Source: Gracilaria gracilis (lineage: Eukaryota > Rhodophyta > Florideophyceae > Gracilariales > Gracilariaceae). Taken from it: DNA of 64,000 bases. The translations under genes were made by a program, and so were the position numbers. The stretch covers positions 434,001 through 498,000 of the forward strand of contig JARGSG010000028.1 in the NCBI GenBank assembly GCA_030374805.1, read 5' to 3'. Numbering within the stretch: the stretch's first letter is position 1; the number at the start of each line of letters is the position of its first letter. Shown piece by piece: positions 1-11,357 of this stretch. Under the pieces are notes generated by a model that was not told the origin of the DNA, ran no database searches, and saw only the letters and a list, made by a program, of their open reading frames with translations.

Positions 1-627
1 CTCGTTCAGAAACTCGGTACTGATTCGACGCGATATTGTGGGCGAAACATCAGCTGAAATATCAGAGGTGTCTGAGATCTTTGGAGAGCGTAGAATTGGA
101 GTGCCGCGTAGACGAGGATAAGCGAATTCTATGCGATGACCGAGCTGAGCGTGAAAGCCGACTACTACGACGTGAGCGACGATGGAGGCGTCTGGAGATT
201 GAGCAGGTGGCGTCATGCTTTGAAGCGATGGGCGGGGGAGGGAAGTAGAGGGCCGAGGGTCGCAGGTGGACGACGTAACCGAAACGATGTGGGGGTGTGC
301 CCGCTGCGGACTCCGCACTGCCGAGAACGCGTGCAGATGCTCTGGCCGTGCCACGTCTCTGGCACGTGCGCGTTTCGCGCGGTCTAACCGACACGTTGTC
401 ATGCCACATTGTCACCATGTCACATACACTGATGGCAGTGCCCTCTACGCATGCTCCGTTTCAATTTGATCCATCCCGCCGCATGATGCTGTTCTATGTT
501 GGCGGCAATGTCGTTATCTCCGTATTGCGGTTCAAAGTTCAAAACTGCATCCATATGCTTTCGCTTACTCTTCCGCTGCTTTCCCTTTCGACTTCCGCAT
601 CTCCACTCTGTTTCCTGACTTTTCCCC
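1..627. other. Left edge, no supported complete gene
   Basis: No complete gene can be supported here. A short plus-strand frame (about 36 to 248) encodes a highly charged Arg/Glu-rich stretch without an ATG. It could be the last exon of a gene lying to the left, but nothing confirms this. The segment from about 420 to 627 is AT-richer and runs directly into the ATG of the nucleoporin gene, so it is the likely promoter and 5' leader. Confidence 0.3.
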
Positions 628-3231
628 ATGGAAGATATCGTCGCACTTTCCAACAGCCTCCGGAATCGGCATACCTCCCCAAGAGCCATAGCTCTCGACG
701 CCATCCCACCGCTTGTTCGCACATTGCCGCAGGTCCATGCTGAAACAAACCGACTGCCCCATTTGCAAACCCAAAATGCCGCCGCTTTGCGACTGTTTTC
801 TAATCTTGGTTTTGAAGTCGAAAATCTTCGCCGTGCTATATCGCGCCTGGATTCCACATCTGTAACAGAGGCTGTTCGTGTGCCTGAGCCCCCGTTTCAT
901 CGTCCAGATTGGCTTGCGCAGATTGCTTCAGAAGAAACTCGTATTGGTCTCAACACCGAATTGAGACAGCTCAGCGCTCAAGTTTTTCATAAAGAAACCA
1001 GACAGGCTTCACTCCGTTTGCTCAGCAAACTTCGTACATTGCCCATCCCTGAAGCTCTCACATCTCTTCAGACCCCGCAGACTATGAAAACTAAAATGAC
1101 CCAAAGATCTAGCTTCACGCCTGCATCACCCATGGCTACGTCTGGCACGCCAGCTCACTTACCGTACTTGTCCGCAATTCAATCCATTGTGCAGAATGGT
1201 GATGCACCCAGTGCTCCGTCACTGATGCATGAAACAGCAGTGGAAATAGGTGACGATGGGCACTTTGTGGAATGTCTGGCTATCGCTGCGTCCGTTGCTC
1301 GGCACTCTCCGCCCAACCAACCTCCATTACCAGATGTAGTAGTCTGGGGAGCTCGAGTGGTTCTGGAGGATCAGTTTGGTGAGCAGATACCTGGATTACC
1401 ATCCAAGCCACGGTTAGCCCGCCCAGCTGCAGTCATTCCGCCAGTCGTTGACTTTGTCAAGCGCAAGTACAATGAATTCTTCGCTGACAATATCGCATGG
1501 GCAGTCGCCTTCTATTGCTTGCGAATAGGACATGTAAGAGCTGCTCTACAGGTTTTAGAGGGCTCTCATCTTTCTCCCGATGAACATGCCAAATGCCTCG
1601 GATGTTTGAAAAGATTTGCAGACGGTTGCTCTACAATCCGGGAAGCGTTTTTGACGAAAAGAAGGGGGTCATATGATGAGGAGATAAGCGCGCAGGAGGA
1701 GCACGCCGTAGGACACGATCTACCCATGACGCCAGGCTGTCTTCTAAGCGAAACGGATCATAGAGATTTGGCAGAAGAATATCAGCGAGTCGCTTGGTAC
1801 GCAAGAAAGCCTTTTGTTCGACTTGTTTACGTCTTGATTTCTCGGCTAGAGCTGCTACCGTATTTTGGATCCGCTACTGACCATGCTCTTCCATCGAACC
1901 TGGGACTCTCTAAACATCCCACTCCTGGAAAACATGAGCAGTTTTCCATGGCTCTACCGGAGGAAGATGTGGCTGAACTGCTGCCTTCGGTTGAAGATTA
2001 CGTATGGTTTAGGTTATGGCTCTGTCGAACACCTGCCGAATCCCAAATGCTCTCTGTTTTGTGCAACTCTAACTTTGTAACTCAAGCCCAAATCCAAGAG
2101 GATATATCTGCATACGGCTCTGGCCACTTTGACCCAGATGGTGAACAACCTTTGGTCTATGCATTTGTTCTCGTGGCCATTGGGATGTATGAAAATGCAT
2201 TCTCTTTCCTCTTTGCCCATTCTGACGAAAGGTGTCTTCAATACGCCATACATTTTGCGATTGTCCTATATCACCTTAACTGGATGAAAGATGAAGATTC
2301 GTTCCATAAACAACTAACCGAATTTGTATCCGTATTCTCGAGTCTATATCCTATCGAGGCTGCACTTTATCTCATGACTGTTAAGGATCCTGAAGTTCTT
2401 CAGCACAGCCTGAAAGAACTTGTGATATCTACAGGAGAATATGAAGCATTACTTGGGCGGATTGCACTAGACCTCGAGTCCGACCAGACGGGTTCTCTCG
2501 CAGATATCATCACCGCAGCTTCTGTACCTCTGCCTTCTGGTTTCAATCAGAAACATCTTCAGATTGTTAGGACAGAAGCCGCCATGTATGGCGCTACGTC
2601 TGCAGCTTCGAAAGGCGACTATGCATCTGCAGCTGAGCTTTACAGTTTGGCGGGAGAACCCGTGAAACGAGTGGAAATGGTAACGCAAAACCTTGCAGAT
2701 GTAGTGCACAAGCTGTCTTCGTCCGGCAGGACTCTTGCTGTTGCGGAAGGTAAAAACGCATTGCGAATCATCGAAAAGTCGGCGTCGCTGCAGGTCACGG
2801 ATAGAGTTCTGGAATCCCTCAAAGAGCTAATCAGTATTTCGACTGTATTTGAAGAGTATTGGACAGGGCGATACGGCAGTGCATGGAATGCTATGCGACG
2901 CATTCGCATTCTTCCTCTTTCAACAGCAGGCTTTTCGGAGAGTCGACGACCTCCGGTAACGGTCGATAGACGATTTGATCAGTGCGTTGGAAAGTGTCTG
3001 CTAGAGCTCTTGAAGGTCGGGCTACACATCGCGGAATGTGCCCTAGAGCGACAATCGGTCGCATTTGATGCTAAGAAAGCGAGCGAGATAACCCGAGAAC
3101 TCTATCCTAATGAGCCACGCATTCCTGACGCTAATGAAGTGAAAAGCCTTTGCATATTTGCTGCCATTCTGGGAGTTACAGATTCAACTGTTAATGAACG
3201 TCTTGTTAAGATCGAGGTGCTTCTCACATAA
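628..3231 (+). CDS. NUP93: Nucleoporin Nup93/NIC96 family
   Basis: Single-exon gene of 867 residues, close to the roughly 820 to 840 residues usual for Nup93/Nic96. The family forms the linker scaffold of the nuclear pore inner ring. The NIC-type alpha-helical signature is visible: a segment around residues 280 to 310 (DNIAWAVAFYCLRIGHVRAA) matches the conserved PVW..IYYCLR.GD..AA block. A second region around residues 485 to 540 has the conserved ..YG..HF...G..PL.YF.VL...  .FE.AV.FL pattern. The C-terminal third is wholly helical, without signal peptide or membrane segments. The ATG at 628 is preceded by CCCC and is the first in a long open frame. The next gene is convergent, 0.6 kb away. 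The family assignment is secure; the exact orthology rests on pattern recognition only. Confidence 0.85.
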   Translation: MEDIVALSNSLRNRHTSPRAIALDAIPPLVRTLPQVHAETNRLPHLQTQNAAALRLFSNLGFEVENLRRAISRLDSTSVTEAVRVPEPPFHRPDWLAQIASEETRIGLNTELRQLSAQVFHKETRQASLRLLSKLRTLPIPEALTSLQTPQTMKTKMTQRSSFTPASPMATSGTPAHLPYLSAIQSIVQNGDAPSAPSLMHETAVEIGDDGHFVECLAIAASVARHSPPNQPPLPDVVVWGARVVLEDQFGEQIPGLPSKPRLARPAAVIPPVVDFVKRKYNEFFADNIAWAVAFYCLRIGHVRAALQVLEGSHLSPDEHAKCLGCLKRFADGCSTIREAFLTKRRGSYDEEISAQEEHAVGHDLPMTPGCLLSETDHRDLAEEYQRVAWYARKPFVRLVYVLISRLELLPYFGSATDHALPSNLGLSKHPTPGKHEQFSMALPEEDVAELLPSVEDYVWFRLWLCRTPAESQMLSVLCNSNFVTQAQIQEDISAYGSGHFDPDGEQPLVYAFVLVAIGMYENAFSFLFAHSDERCLQYAIHFAIVLYHLNWMKDEDSFHKQLTEFVSVFSSLYPIEAALYLMTVKDPEVLQHSLKELVISTGEYEALLGRIALDLESDQTGSLADIITAASVPLPSGFNQKHLQIVRTEAAMYGATSAASKGDYASAAELYSLAGEPVKRVEMVTQNLADVVHKLSSSGRTLAVAEGKNALRIIEKSASLQVTDRVLESLKELISISTVFEEYWTGRYGSAWNAMRRIRILPLSTAGFSESRRPPVTVDRRFDQCVGKCLLELLKVGLHIAECALERQSVAFDAKKASEITRELYPNEPRIPDANEVKSLCIFAAILGVTDSTVNERLVKIEVLLT

Positions 3232-3819
3232 GAAACGCAAGTTGTGTATGTGAGGCTCTTCGACTTTCAAGCTTCCATTTCTTTGAACCGGAATGTAAGA
3301 CTATCAAGGTCGAAAGATCGACCAATGTTACTTCTTTCAAAGCTTAGGAAGCTAATCCTCGGAACAACTTGACCTCAATAGTGTTGTTTTTCAACATAAC
3401 TGGGGAGCAAGAAAGTCGTGAGTCACCGTTGACGCATTCATGTAATGGAACCAAATAAAACGTACTAACTAGAGGAGCATCATCTTAACAACAGAGCATC
3501 AACAACGACAACACCTTAGGTACCCTTGTACCGCAATTATTAGTGTTAATCGACGGTTTACCTTTTTCTCGTACGCGAAGTGATGCAGAAAATGTTACGA
3601 TACATCTACAAAAGAAAATAAACCACAGAGCAATGTTGTGGGATAGCCTTCCGCGCGAATACAGACGACAACACCGGTGATGCTCTAATAAAGATGCAAT
3701 GAAGCTCGCATACACTATTAGTAGAACAACACGTATGGTTTCCCATACATCGCCGATAAAACGTATCCTAGCCCAGTTTCTTGTGCGTCGTTTCTGATTG
3801 AGAAAGCAGAGTTTTGTGC
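3232..3819. other. Intergenic, convergent gene pair
   Basis: This is the 3' side of both the nucleoporin gene (+) and the SET gene (-). It has no coding pattern or RNA gene that I recognise. It probably holds both 3' untranslated regions; AATAAA-like strings occur around 3452 and 3618. Confidence 0.4.
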
Positions 3820-5364
3820 TCAGTAGTTCTCATCAAAGGCGCGAGCTACTCGGCCACCACTCTCGGAATCAACTATCTCACTTTCGTCAATGGGTCGAAG
3901 CAAGTCTAGCATTTTCAGACGCCGTTCCGCATAGTATTCTAAACCATCGAGATTTCCCAATCTTCTCTGATAGGTTTTCCGCAAGTTCCCCAGAATTTGC
4001 TTCTCTCCTTCCACAATACATCTGGCCATTCTTTGTCTTTCTGTCAGATCGCCTTCTTCAAAATTGTCAAAAGCGTCTGAATACTCCTCAAGCATATCCG
4101 CGCAAGCATTGATTACCAATTCACACACAGACCTCTCATTTTCGGCACTAACTGGAAGCCCCATGAAGTCCCATACTTCTCCTCGAAATACCCCTTCTAA
4201 GAGAAAAGAGTCAACCCCTGTCAGGCAGAGTAAACGAAGAAACGAGTCCATATCTTCCGGCGCCTCATATTCACCAACTTGGCTTCCGCCAACAATCTCA
4301 AACTTCGGGTTAGTTTCAACATCATAGGATTCCAATATATCTTGTTTATCCTCGAAAAGCCGGTCAAGAGATGACAACTCAAAGGATAAGGAGACAGAAT
4401 TACAACGCATATCGTTCATTGTCAACCCCTTTGTAAACGCAAGTTCAGCGTTTCGTAGACTTTTTCCGTAGCTGACGGTGGCCGCATCGCCGTCTTCAAT
4501 GTCCTTTTTAGCGGTCAAGATGAGCTTCTTCTTTGCGAAAAACATTCCTCCGCTAAACTCAGCCGAAACAGAAGGTGTCGATTCCGGTTGTGGCGGGTTC
4601 AATAGGGTAAGAATTGGAGCAAGTACCGAAGGTTCAGACTGACTGACATAAAAACTTCGAGAAGAAGATATACACAGAGCCCAACGATAGTCGCGCAATG
4701 AGAAACAATCTTCAGGAAACATATCTCTACTCTTCTGAAAAATGCCTTTGTCAAGGGCTTCCCATTCTTCTTCCGTGTTCTCAAGCCATTCCTTCAAATC
4801 TGTGTAAACCGTCGAGCCGCGCAACATTTCATGTTCTTCGGTGCTCCATAAAGGTATGCAGTCCAGATCTTCCTGTTCAGGCAGAGTCTTCAGAAACGGT
4901 GCAAAGACTGATTTCGAACCTTTGCTCCGCTCTAATAGTAGAGCTAGTGCTACATAATCGCCACTCTCTGTGACTACTCCGGAGGACGAAAACGCAGGAT
5001 ACGCTTCGTCAAGAAGCTTCTTTGCTTCTTTCAAGCCTATGTATGATCCTTCGGGAACAATAGCCAGTTCGGTTCTCTCCAATAGTTTCTTCCCAGCTGA
5101 GACCAGCACTCCCCGTTTTGAGCGTGTTTCTATGCGTGAGAAATTTAGCACTTTATTGACCCTCCCCGAATTAGTGTCAAGCCATGTAATACATTCGTCC
5201 AGTTCCCTCGACTTGACCGCGCTCATCTCATACGTTGTTTTCTTCGCAAAATGTGGCACTCTTCTTCGACATCGAGAAACAAACGAAGAACAAGGAGGTT
5301 CATATATCGAATTGTTCCGCCAAACTTTTGGAGCAGGGTTTATGAACGGTACGAACGCGCCCAT
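3820..5364 (-). CDS. SET-domain lysine methyltransferase, Rubisco LSMT-like
   Basis: Single-exon protein of 514 residues, the usual size for Rubisco-large-subunit-methyltransferase/SETD3-SETD6 type enzymes, which transfer methyl groups from S-adenosylmethionine to lysine or histidine side chains of non-histone proteins. The split SET domain lies at about residues 60 to 310. It ends in the diagnostic motif YGKSLRNAELAFTKG (family YG..sN.eLL..YGF), which carries the Asn-x-x-Leu and Tyr of the cofactor and lysine channel. A C-terminal helical LSMT substrate-binding domain follows (about 330 to 490), ending in a leucine- and arginine-rich segment. The first 45 residues (polar, Arg-rich, few acids, CSSFVSRCRRRVPHF) could be a plastid or mitochondrial transit peptide. 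The substrate cannot be told from sequence. Confidence 0.8.
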   Translation of the reverse strand: MGAFVPFINPAPKVWRNNSIYEPPCSSFVSRCRRRVPHFAKKTTYEMSAVKSRELDECITWLDTNSGRVNKVLNFSRIETRSKRGVLVSAGKKLLERTELAIVPEGSYIGLKEAKKLLDEAYPAFSSSGVVTESGDYVALALLLERSKGSKSVFAPFLKTLPEQEDLDCIPLWSTEEHEMLRGSTVYTDLKEWLENTEEEWEALDKGIFQKSRDMFPEDCFSLRDYRWALCISSSRSFYVSQSEPSVLAPILTLLNPPQPESTPSVSAEFSGGMFFAKKKLILTAKKDIEDGDAATVSYGKSLRNAELAFTKGLTMNDMRCNSVSLSFELSSLDRLFEDKQDILESYDVETNPKFEIVGGSQVGEYEAPEDMDSFLRLLCLTGVDSFLLEGVFRGEVWDFMGLPVSAENERSVCELVINACADMLEEYSDAFDNFEEGDLTERQRMARCIVEGEKQILGNLRKTYQRRLGNLDGLEYYAERRLKMLDLLRPIDESEIVDSESGGRVARAFDENY

Positions 5365-6770
5365 GATGCACTCGCGTTTGTTGAAGAGATGTATGATTCC
5401 AATAACGCTCTCTTTCTCTTATTAACTCGAATGCACGAGCTAATGGTGGGGGTGAGATTTCATGGGTCCAAGGAGCTGCTGAGAATGCGTTCGAAGAAGA
5501 ATATGCAATACTGCTTGCTTGCTTGAGACTCCCAAGTTGGGAGCAATCGTTTTGTGGTGGATATGTGATCTCAAGGTATTGACACGTGGCATTTCAACGA
5601 GACTAAGGTTACGTAACCTTGTCTCTACATCATCCATCTGAAAAATAGGATCTTCATTATCATGAGCATCAGATTTTGATTCCCAAGCGCATCGAACCTA
5701 TGCTTTACATCATTTCTGTTTAGGACACCCAAGATCTTCTTTGGTCAAAAATCCGTTTTGTTAATTGGCTATAAAACCACAAAGAAGCTCTTCTGGTACA
5801 CATGTCCTCTTCAATATGTATATATATAAATCTTTATATACACATAAGCCCAATTACAACAAAATGTGAACGCCTCTGGTGGAAGGAGCGTTCTCTCACG
5901 AGAAAGTCCAACACCTTTTCGGTCCGCTTGATTAGATAACGGAGATTGCGTCGCTCTTCTAACGAGGGGGGTTCTTCTCGACTGGAAGCGTTTGTCGAAG
6001 GCCATCGCCGGTCTTAAGCAAACCCTCGCGTGCGAGGAAGCAACGTACGCGCGTCATATAAACAACGACAAGCGTTTGTGGTCTGATCTATCTGTCTGAT
6101 GGGCTAACATAACAACCCAGCTTATGATACAAAAGGCGTCAAAGAGATATCCTTATTTGCAGCAACTATAGTTTTCGCTAGCAGTTGATTGCATAATACA
6201 CGGCCTATTTGGGATTGCTTCTCTATGTTGCCCCATCCGTTCGTTTTCCATCTGTGTCCTGCGTAAGTACGCAGACCCGCAATGTAATACAGACCATCAA
6301 GAGTGTTGAGATATCGCTCTAATTCCTTGCCATGAGTTGCGAATATAGAGAGTAAAGGGTTTCCGCACACGTTGTTTGTTCTTGAGCCTATCTATTCTAT
6401 TCACTAAATTGCGTGACGGAACAGTGTGTTCTTGAGTTCTGAACAAGGTAGCTTCTAAGAGCTGTATATATAGTTCAATAGACTTTGTGTCTCTGTCTTG
6501 CACACCGAGCTCCCAGAAGTGAAAACTACCGTATGCTACTGACGGTGGCAACTCATTGCTTGTAAGTCACACTCTAGCTAGCTGCTGTGAAGATGAATGT
6601 TTGGTTCTGTTTCAATTTGAAACTCCGTTTGTCCTCTGAGCACTGTTTACTTGATCAGAACGCCTTTCCATTCCCCCCGAAAAACAGTTACCGCAGTAAT
6701 CCCAACATCATCTGAAGTTAGCTTTAGTAAAGAGAGAACTGTGGTTATTCACAAAAGAAAAAAGAGTGAG
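5365..6770. other. Intergenic region with a short dispersed repeat
   Basis: About 1.4 kb with no supported gene. Positions 5814 to 5842 are a TA-rich simple sequence. It is followed at about 5843 to 5910 by a roughly 70-bp segment that recurs near 24611 to 24678, listed separately. The frames here are short and show no domain. Confidence 0.4.
5843..5910 (+). repeat. Dispersed ~70-bp repeat, copy 1
   Basis: Copy 1 of a short interspersed repeat that shares the blocks AATTACAAC, ACGC.TCTG and TTCTCTCACG, in the same order and spacing, with 24611 to 24678. Similarity by eye is about 70 percent. Both copies sit immediately downstream of a simple-sequence tract, here TA-rich. Confidence 0.5.
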
Positions 6771-9560
6771 TCAGTCCGAATCGATTGCAATGACATCACA
6801 GGTCCAATTCTCTTTGTCACCGTTAGCAGTTGACAGATGTTGAACCCTCGACCCATTACCAACTTCTGATACGTCACCCCAAGCATAGTCATCTACGCTG
6901 AAGCTAAACACCATATCTTGATCAACGATTTCAGAATCGTTATCTTGGTTCGCATTTTGGGCATTGTGGATTCCATTTGCACGATTCTGTGATCGGTCCG
7001 GGGTCCCCGAACGATTCCCAGGTCCGCTACTAGAAACAACTGCAGGTGCTTCGTCATCACTATCCAATGTGAGATCCACAACCTCACAGGTCTTGGCAGG
7101 TGATGGTTTCGCCCGCTGCTTTCCGGCACTCGATTTAATCCCCTCAGCCTTATATTCATCCTCATCATCAGAGGCAACCCCAGTCATTTTGCGCTCGACT
7201 TGAACCATTGTGCCGTCGGCGAAGATTTCTACCTCGTCGCAATCCAGGTGTTCTTTCAACGCATGTTGTATGTATGGCGAAACCACAAGCATTGCTGGTT
7301 GTGCGGTTGCCTTGTTGCAAACAGGACATTCGAACTTTGAACTTCGCCTTGAATATTCTAGGAAGTTGTCCAAGTCAAAGCATTGAACGTGTTGACATCG
7401 CTTTCCTTTGACTGGAGTTTTTATCCGAGTCAAACCCAAGGGGCAACGTAGAGAAACCTTCATTGATGATACAGTCAGTCCATCAGGATCCGTAAGAAAC
7501 AGCATAACACCTTTTCTTGCCATCTCAAACTCCGATGTATTCTCCGTGATGTTCCCCTTTTCGATTTGAGTTCGTCTGTACTCCTTCCAGTACTTTTCGC
7601 TGGCCTCAAAGACTGACGTGGTCATAGTTTCATGATTGCGAACCAAAACCTCCTGAGCAAGAAGAACAAACTGTCCACTTGATGCACTAGCGCTATTCAT
7701 CTGTCTCCGCAACACGACCATATTGTGCACATTCGGTCCTGCCGGCTTGTATTTTCGGAGATAAGGAGTTATATTCGTCGCTGAATCCCTTCCTGCCAAC
7801 TTCCCGTTTGTGTATCGCTGCGCCTGATTCAAAGCAATGTTGTTTCCATTCACCCTACATGTAGCTGGGAAAGGCCAAGCTTGCTGCCACATCGTTTTCG
7901 GTTTTTCAAAATCAATTCGCAAACAACGAAGGTGAACTTGGACATCACCACCCGTCACTTCCGAACGAGACAAGGGGTCGATGGGCGGCGGCGTAAGAAA
8001 TCGTAGCACAGGATCGTCATTTCCTCGAGTAAGCTGTGTAGCAGTAAACAAGACGAATCGCGGATATCCAAGAGGAGGATTGAGAGGTTTGTTGAACGGG
8101 TTTTCCCCAATGTCAAACGAGAAATCTGAAAGTGTGTCATTGCAGATGTTTTGCATCTGCTTATCTCTGCTTTGTTGCGCACTCCCTCCCCTCGGGTTCA
8201 GTATTTGCCGCTGCATGCTGTCAAGTATTCGCTGATGGTTCACCCCTCCGCTTGCATGACTTCCTGGCGATTGCATACCTAAGGAAGGCATGTTACCTCT
8301 GGGCCGACCTACATGCGCGTGGCGCGTACCGACGTTCAAATATGGCGAGCTTGCATTTTGTCTGGCGTGAGTTCTAGGTGGAATCATTGGTCTCTTTGAG
8401 GTGGATGGGATTCGATACTTGAGTGGAGACATCAAAGATGAGATTATCCTTTTGGCAACTTCATCTTTTCTACCATGTTTGGCGACGCAAAAAACCCACG
8501 CAAGGATGTCAAGATCGCACTTACTCAAGGCACTCAACCATCGCGAGTTGGGGCTCATGGAAGGTGGAAAGCCCTTGAAGTTCAAAATCTTTTCTCGCTG
8601 CATGTGCGGCGTTAGAGTGCGCCTGCCCGCTTGCAAGATGGTTTGCACCAGAGCAACTAGAACAGGGCTGTCATCTCGAAATATATCTAGCGCATCCTTC
8701 ATGGGCTGGATATCGCGTATTGACATGGGGGAACCTTCTCGCGGTTGATGATGACTGGTGGAGTTGGAACCTCTGCCGGTGGAAGATGCATGATATTGAG
8801 AGTGTCGCGTGTTCGGAGTACGGGAGCCAGCGGTAAAGAGCGGCGTTCCATTTTGCAGCGCATTCTGTGATGAGGGTTGGGATGTGACGGCATTGGCAGA
8901 AAACGGACGCGAAGTAGTACCGCGGGGGTTTGAGGGCTGAGGCATGTATCGCATTCGCGGAGTCTTTGAAGTAGGAGGTGCCGACGCAGGGCCGGACATT
9001 GGGGTTGATCGCGTTTGAGGCTGGTTGCTATACGGGCGAGAGACGGGCAACGGCAGAAACGGGGGGAAAAATTCTGGCGGCGGAACAGCAGCACCAGGAA
9101 TACGGGGAACGAACGGGGGCGGAGGAGGAATGGGTGACGGTAGGTTGTTAAACGGCGGGAAAGGAGGGTTGGGAGGTGCAGGATGACTCGAGTTCTGAGT
9201 AGCGGCGTTTGAACTGTTCATAAGGTTTGCAATGGCTGGTAGCGAGTTTCGTTGTTGAGCAAACGGCGGTGGTGGGGTCCATGGCAGACAGGAGGAAGAT
9301 GAAGGGGCAACGCTGTTTTGAGCGACGGGTTGAAAGGTGTTGGGCGAGGCAGCGCCATGAGGAGGGGGTGTGCCGGACGGAGGGGAGGGTGCAGAGAGGT
9401 TGTTGTTGGCATTGGAGTTGGAGAGACGCGAATAGGAATTGTTGCCAAGCGATGGCGAAACGTGACGGTTGGTGTGCAGCGGCTGAGAGCGGGAAGACGC
9501 GGGCCCATTTTCACAGCGTCGCCGCTTCTGAGGATAGACGTGATCGCTCTGAGGACGCAT
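6771..9560 (-). CDS. PIAS/SIZ-type SUMO E3 ligase
   Basis: Single-exon gene; from the first ATG at 9560 it gives 929 residues. The frame stays open upstream, but only a GTG at 9632 precedes. Such proteins transfer SUMO from UBC9 to nuclear substrates. Domain order: a Pro/Ser/Asn-rich disordered N-terminus (residues 1 to 280), a SAP-like helical segment (about 300 to 375), a PINIT-like region (about 500 to 650), then a SP-RING zinc finger around residues 705 to 760. The finger shows the pattern CPL......P..G..C.H..CFDL..FL and CPVCN. After it comes a SUMO-interacting motif VVDLTLDSDDE (about residue 827). The last residues (DVIAIDSD) form a second candidate motif. The SP-RING core is complete. 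Upstream, 1.8 kb separates it from the next gene on the same strand. Confidence 0.85.
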   Translation of the reverse strand: MRPQSDHVYPQKRRRCENGPASSRSQPLHTNRHVSPSLGNNSYSRLSNSNANNNLSAPSPPSGTPPPHGAASPNTFQPVAQNSVAPSSSSCLPWTPPPPFAQQRNSLPAIANLMNSSNAATQNSSHPAPPNPPFPPFNNLPSPIPPPPPFVPRIPGAAVPPPEFFPPFLPLPVSRPYSNQPQTRSTPMSGPASAPPTSKTPRMRYMPQPSNPRGTTSRPFSANAVTSQPSSQNALQNGTPLFTAGSRTPNTRHSQYHASSTGRGSNSTSHHQPREGSPMSIRDIQPMKDALDIFRDDSPVLVALVQTILQAGRRTLTPHMQREKILNFKGFPPSMSPNSRWLSALSKCDLDILAWVFCVAKHGRKDEVAKRIISSLMSPLKYRIPSTSKRPMIPPRTHARQNASSPYLNVGTRHAHVGRPRGNMPSLGMQSPGSHASGGVNHQRILDSMQRQILNPRGGSAQQSRDKQMQNICNDTLSDFSFDIGENPFNKPLNPPLGYPRFVLFTATQLTRGNDDPVLRFLTPPPIDPLSRSEVTGGDVQVHLRCLRIDFEKPKTMWQQAWPFPATCRVNGNNIALNQAQRYTNGKLAGRDSATNITPYLRKYKPAGPNVHNMVVLRRQMNSASASSGQFVLLAQEVLVRNHETMTTSVFEASEKYWKEYRRTQIEKGNITENTSEFEMARKGVMLFLTDPDGLTVSSMKVSLRCPLGLTRIKTPVKGKRCQHVQCFDLDNFLEYSRRSSKFECPVCNKATAQPAMLVVSPYIQHALKEHLDCDEVEIFADGTMVQVERKMTGVASDDEDEYKAEGIKSSAGKQRAKPSPAKTCEVVDLTLDSDDEAPAVVSSSGPGNRSGTPDRSQNRANGIHNAQNANQDNDSEIVDQDMVFSFSVDDYAWGDVSEVGNGSRVQHLSTANGDKENWTCDVIAIDSD

Positions 9561-11357
9561 ACGGGAGCGGGGTGGGGACGAACAAGAAGCTCTGACGCGA
9601 CGGGCAGTTGGTGGTGCTGTAGCAGTGTACACACAAATGTTGGTGGAACGGGGGGAGGCGGGGAGGCGAATAAAAAGACAAATTGCAGGTTACGGCGGAA
9701 GGGGGCGCGGCGCTACAGCGGCAGGAGACAGGGGAAGCGAGAAGCGGCGGAGGCGAAGCGTCTGAGCGACGGGCGGAGCGAAAGGCGACTCGAGCGGAAA
9801 GCGGCGCGGACGACGCGGCATTGAGTGCGTCGCGGCGCGACGGGAGAAGCTCGCTGGGATGTTGTCGACGCGCGCTGAGGCACAGTATCTATTTCCCCTT
9901 CTAACTGTATCTACCAACGATACCGACGGTAGTTCGCGCCGCGTACGCGTTTTTGACGCTCCAAATGGAAAGCTGCGCGCTGCCATGCCGCGCCGTTTCT
10001 GTTTGTGTGTCGCCGCGCGAAAACACGCGCCCGATTTTGGCACGGAGAGTGCTCACACTGCTGTTGCCCTCCCTGGTGCCCTCCCTTTGTGCTCAACGGC
10101 TTCTTGGCACTACATCAGCCGGTGCGTTTTGAACTAGAGCTCGTCGCTTAGCCCCAGCCCCAGCCCCGCTCATCGTGCTTTCAGCGCTATCAGTCGTTCT
10201 CCTTAATTCACCTAAGCTACGGCAAACTCGTCGACACGTATGTACATGCTCGCACAGCTTATTTCTCATCTAGTAGAACAACCTTCGTTTCCTTCGGGGC
10301 ATGTAACATGTTCCGCACATGGAAGGAAGCCAACTTTTCTACAAGATGAGAGATACGATGTGCGAACATGTACACGACTCCGCTGAGCCCCTGTACCGCG
10401 CGCGTTATCCAACCAGCTGCGCTCTCACTTTGTGCACCTTTCGCATCTTCCACAACGCTTTCCGTCAAACGTGAATCTTTGCCATTAGGCTCCACTCACT
10501 ATTAAACCAGAGTGGGCTCTCTCCTTCGCATACAAAGCTATTGCATCTGTGGGTACCGGAGAACACCACTGTTAACCTGCTTATGGTGTATTTTGGTGCG
10601 TGATCACAGACATAACTTGATCTACATGAACATCGGATGTGTCCTGCCTCCAACCATCTCTCTCATGAGAATTCCCTGGAGAGGAAACATCACTTCAACC
10701 TTACATGGCCAGTCTCGCGCCCAACAACACTCTTGAACTGTACAACACATTCCATTCTCATCCGTACATCCATCCCGCGTCAGTCTCGTCTAGCGAAGAG
10801 CACAACATGGCTTCTTTTCACAAAACTTGCATGTGTGCCGTTGAACATAGATAACACTGCTGCCAATCAAACACACATTATAAGCAACGCCTCCTACCAT
10901 CACCAACTCACACACTATCTTTCCTCTACGTCAACTGTGGCGAGGGTCGGCAAAGAGGCTTTGCCTTCGCACTTGAGCTAATCACACGTGAATTATGGGT
11001 TACTGTCCTTTATGTACAACGACCGAGACTGATCTTGACCTCACAACATAGTAACGTCCAAAGTTGCACAATGATCGGTGGTACGCTCTTTAGTCGCTGA
11101 CCGAGCGCAATATCCAAGTCTTGTGCATACAGCTCACCAGTATCAACAATAATTATGCCTTGGATGCCTATCACTCAAAGAGTCTTTCTTCGCAGAGCAC
11201 TGCAAAACAAACACTTTTCAATCCTCTTCTCCACCCAATAATGCCACTTGGTCCTAATTCCAGAACCGGAATGTTTCTGCTCCAGACGCACACTGGCCCG
11301 TGCTAAACAACACAGTCCACCAGACCGTGAGCGCTCAGTGTGCATCGGTCACCTGAA
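9561..11357. other. Intergenic region, no gene recognised
   Basis: About 1.8 kb between two minus-strand genes. The first 350 bases (9561 to 9900) are GC- and CpG-rich and probably contain the promoter and leader of the SUMO ligase gene. The rest (9900 to 11357) is of ordinary composition. The reading frames are short, unrelated to any family I know and rich in His, Thr and Ser, as expected from non-coding sequence. Confidence 0.4.
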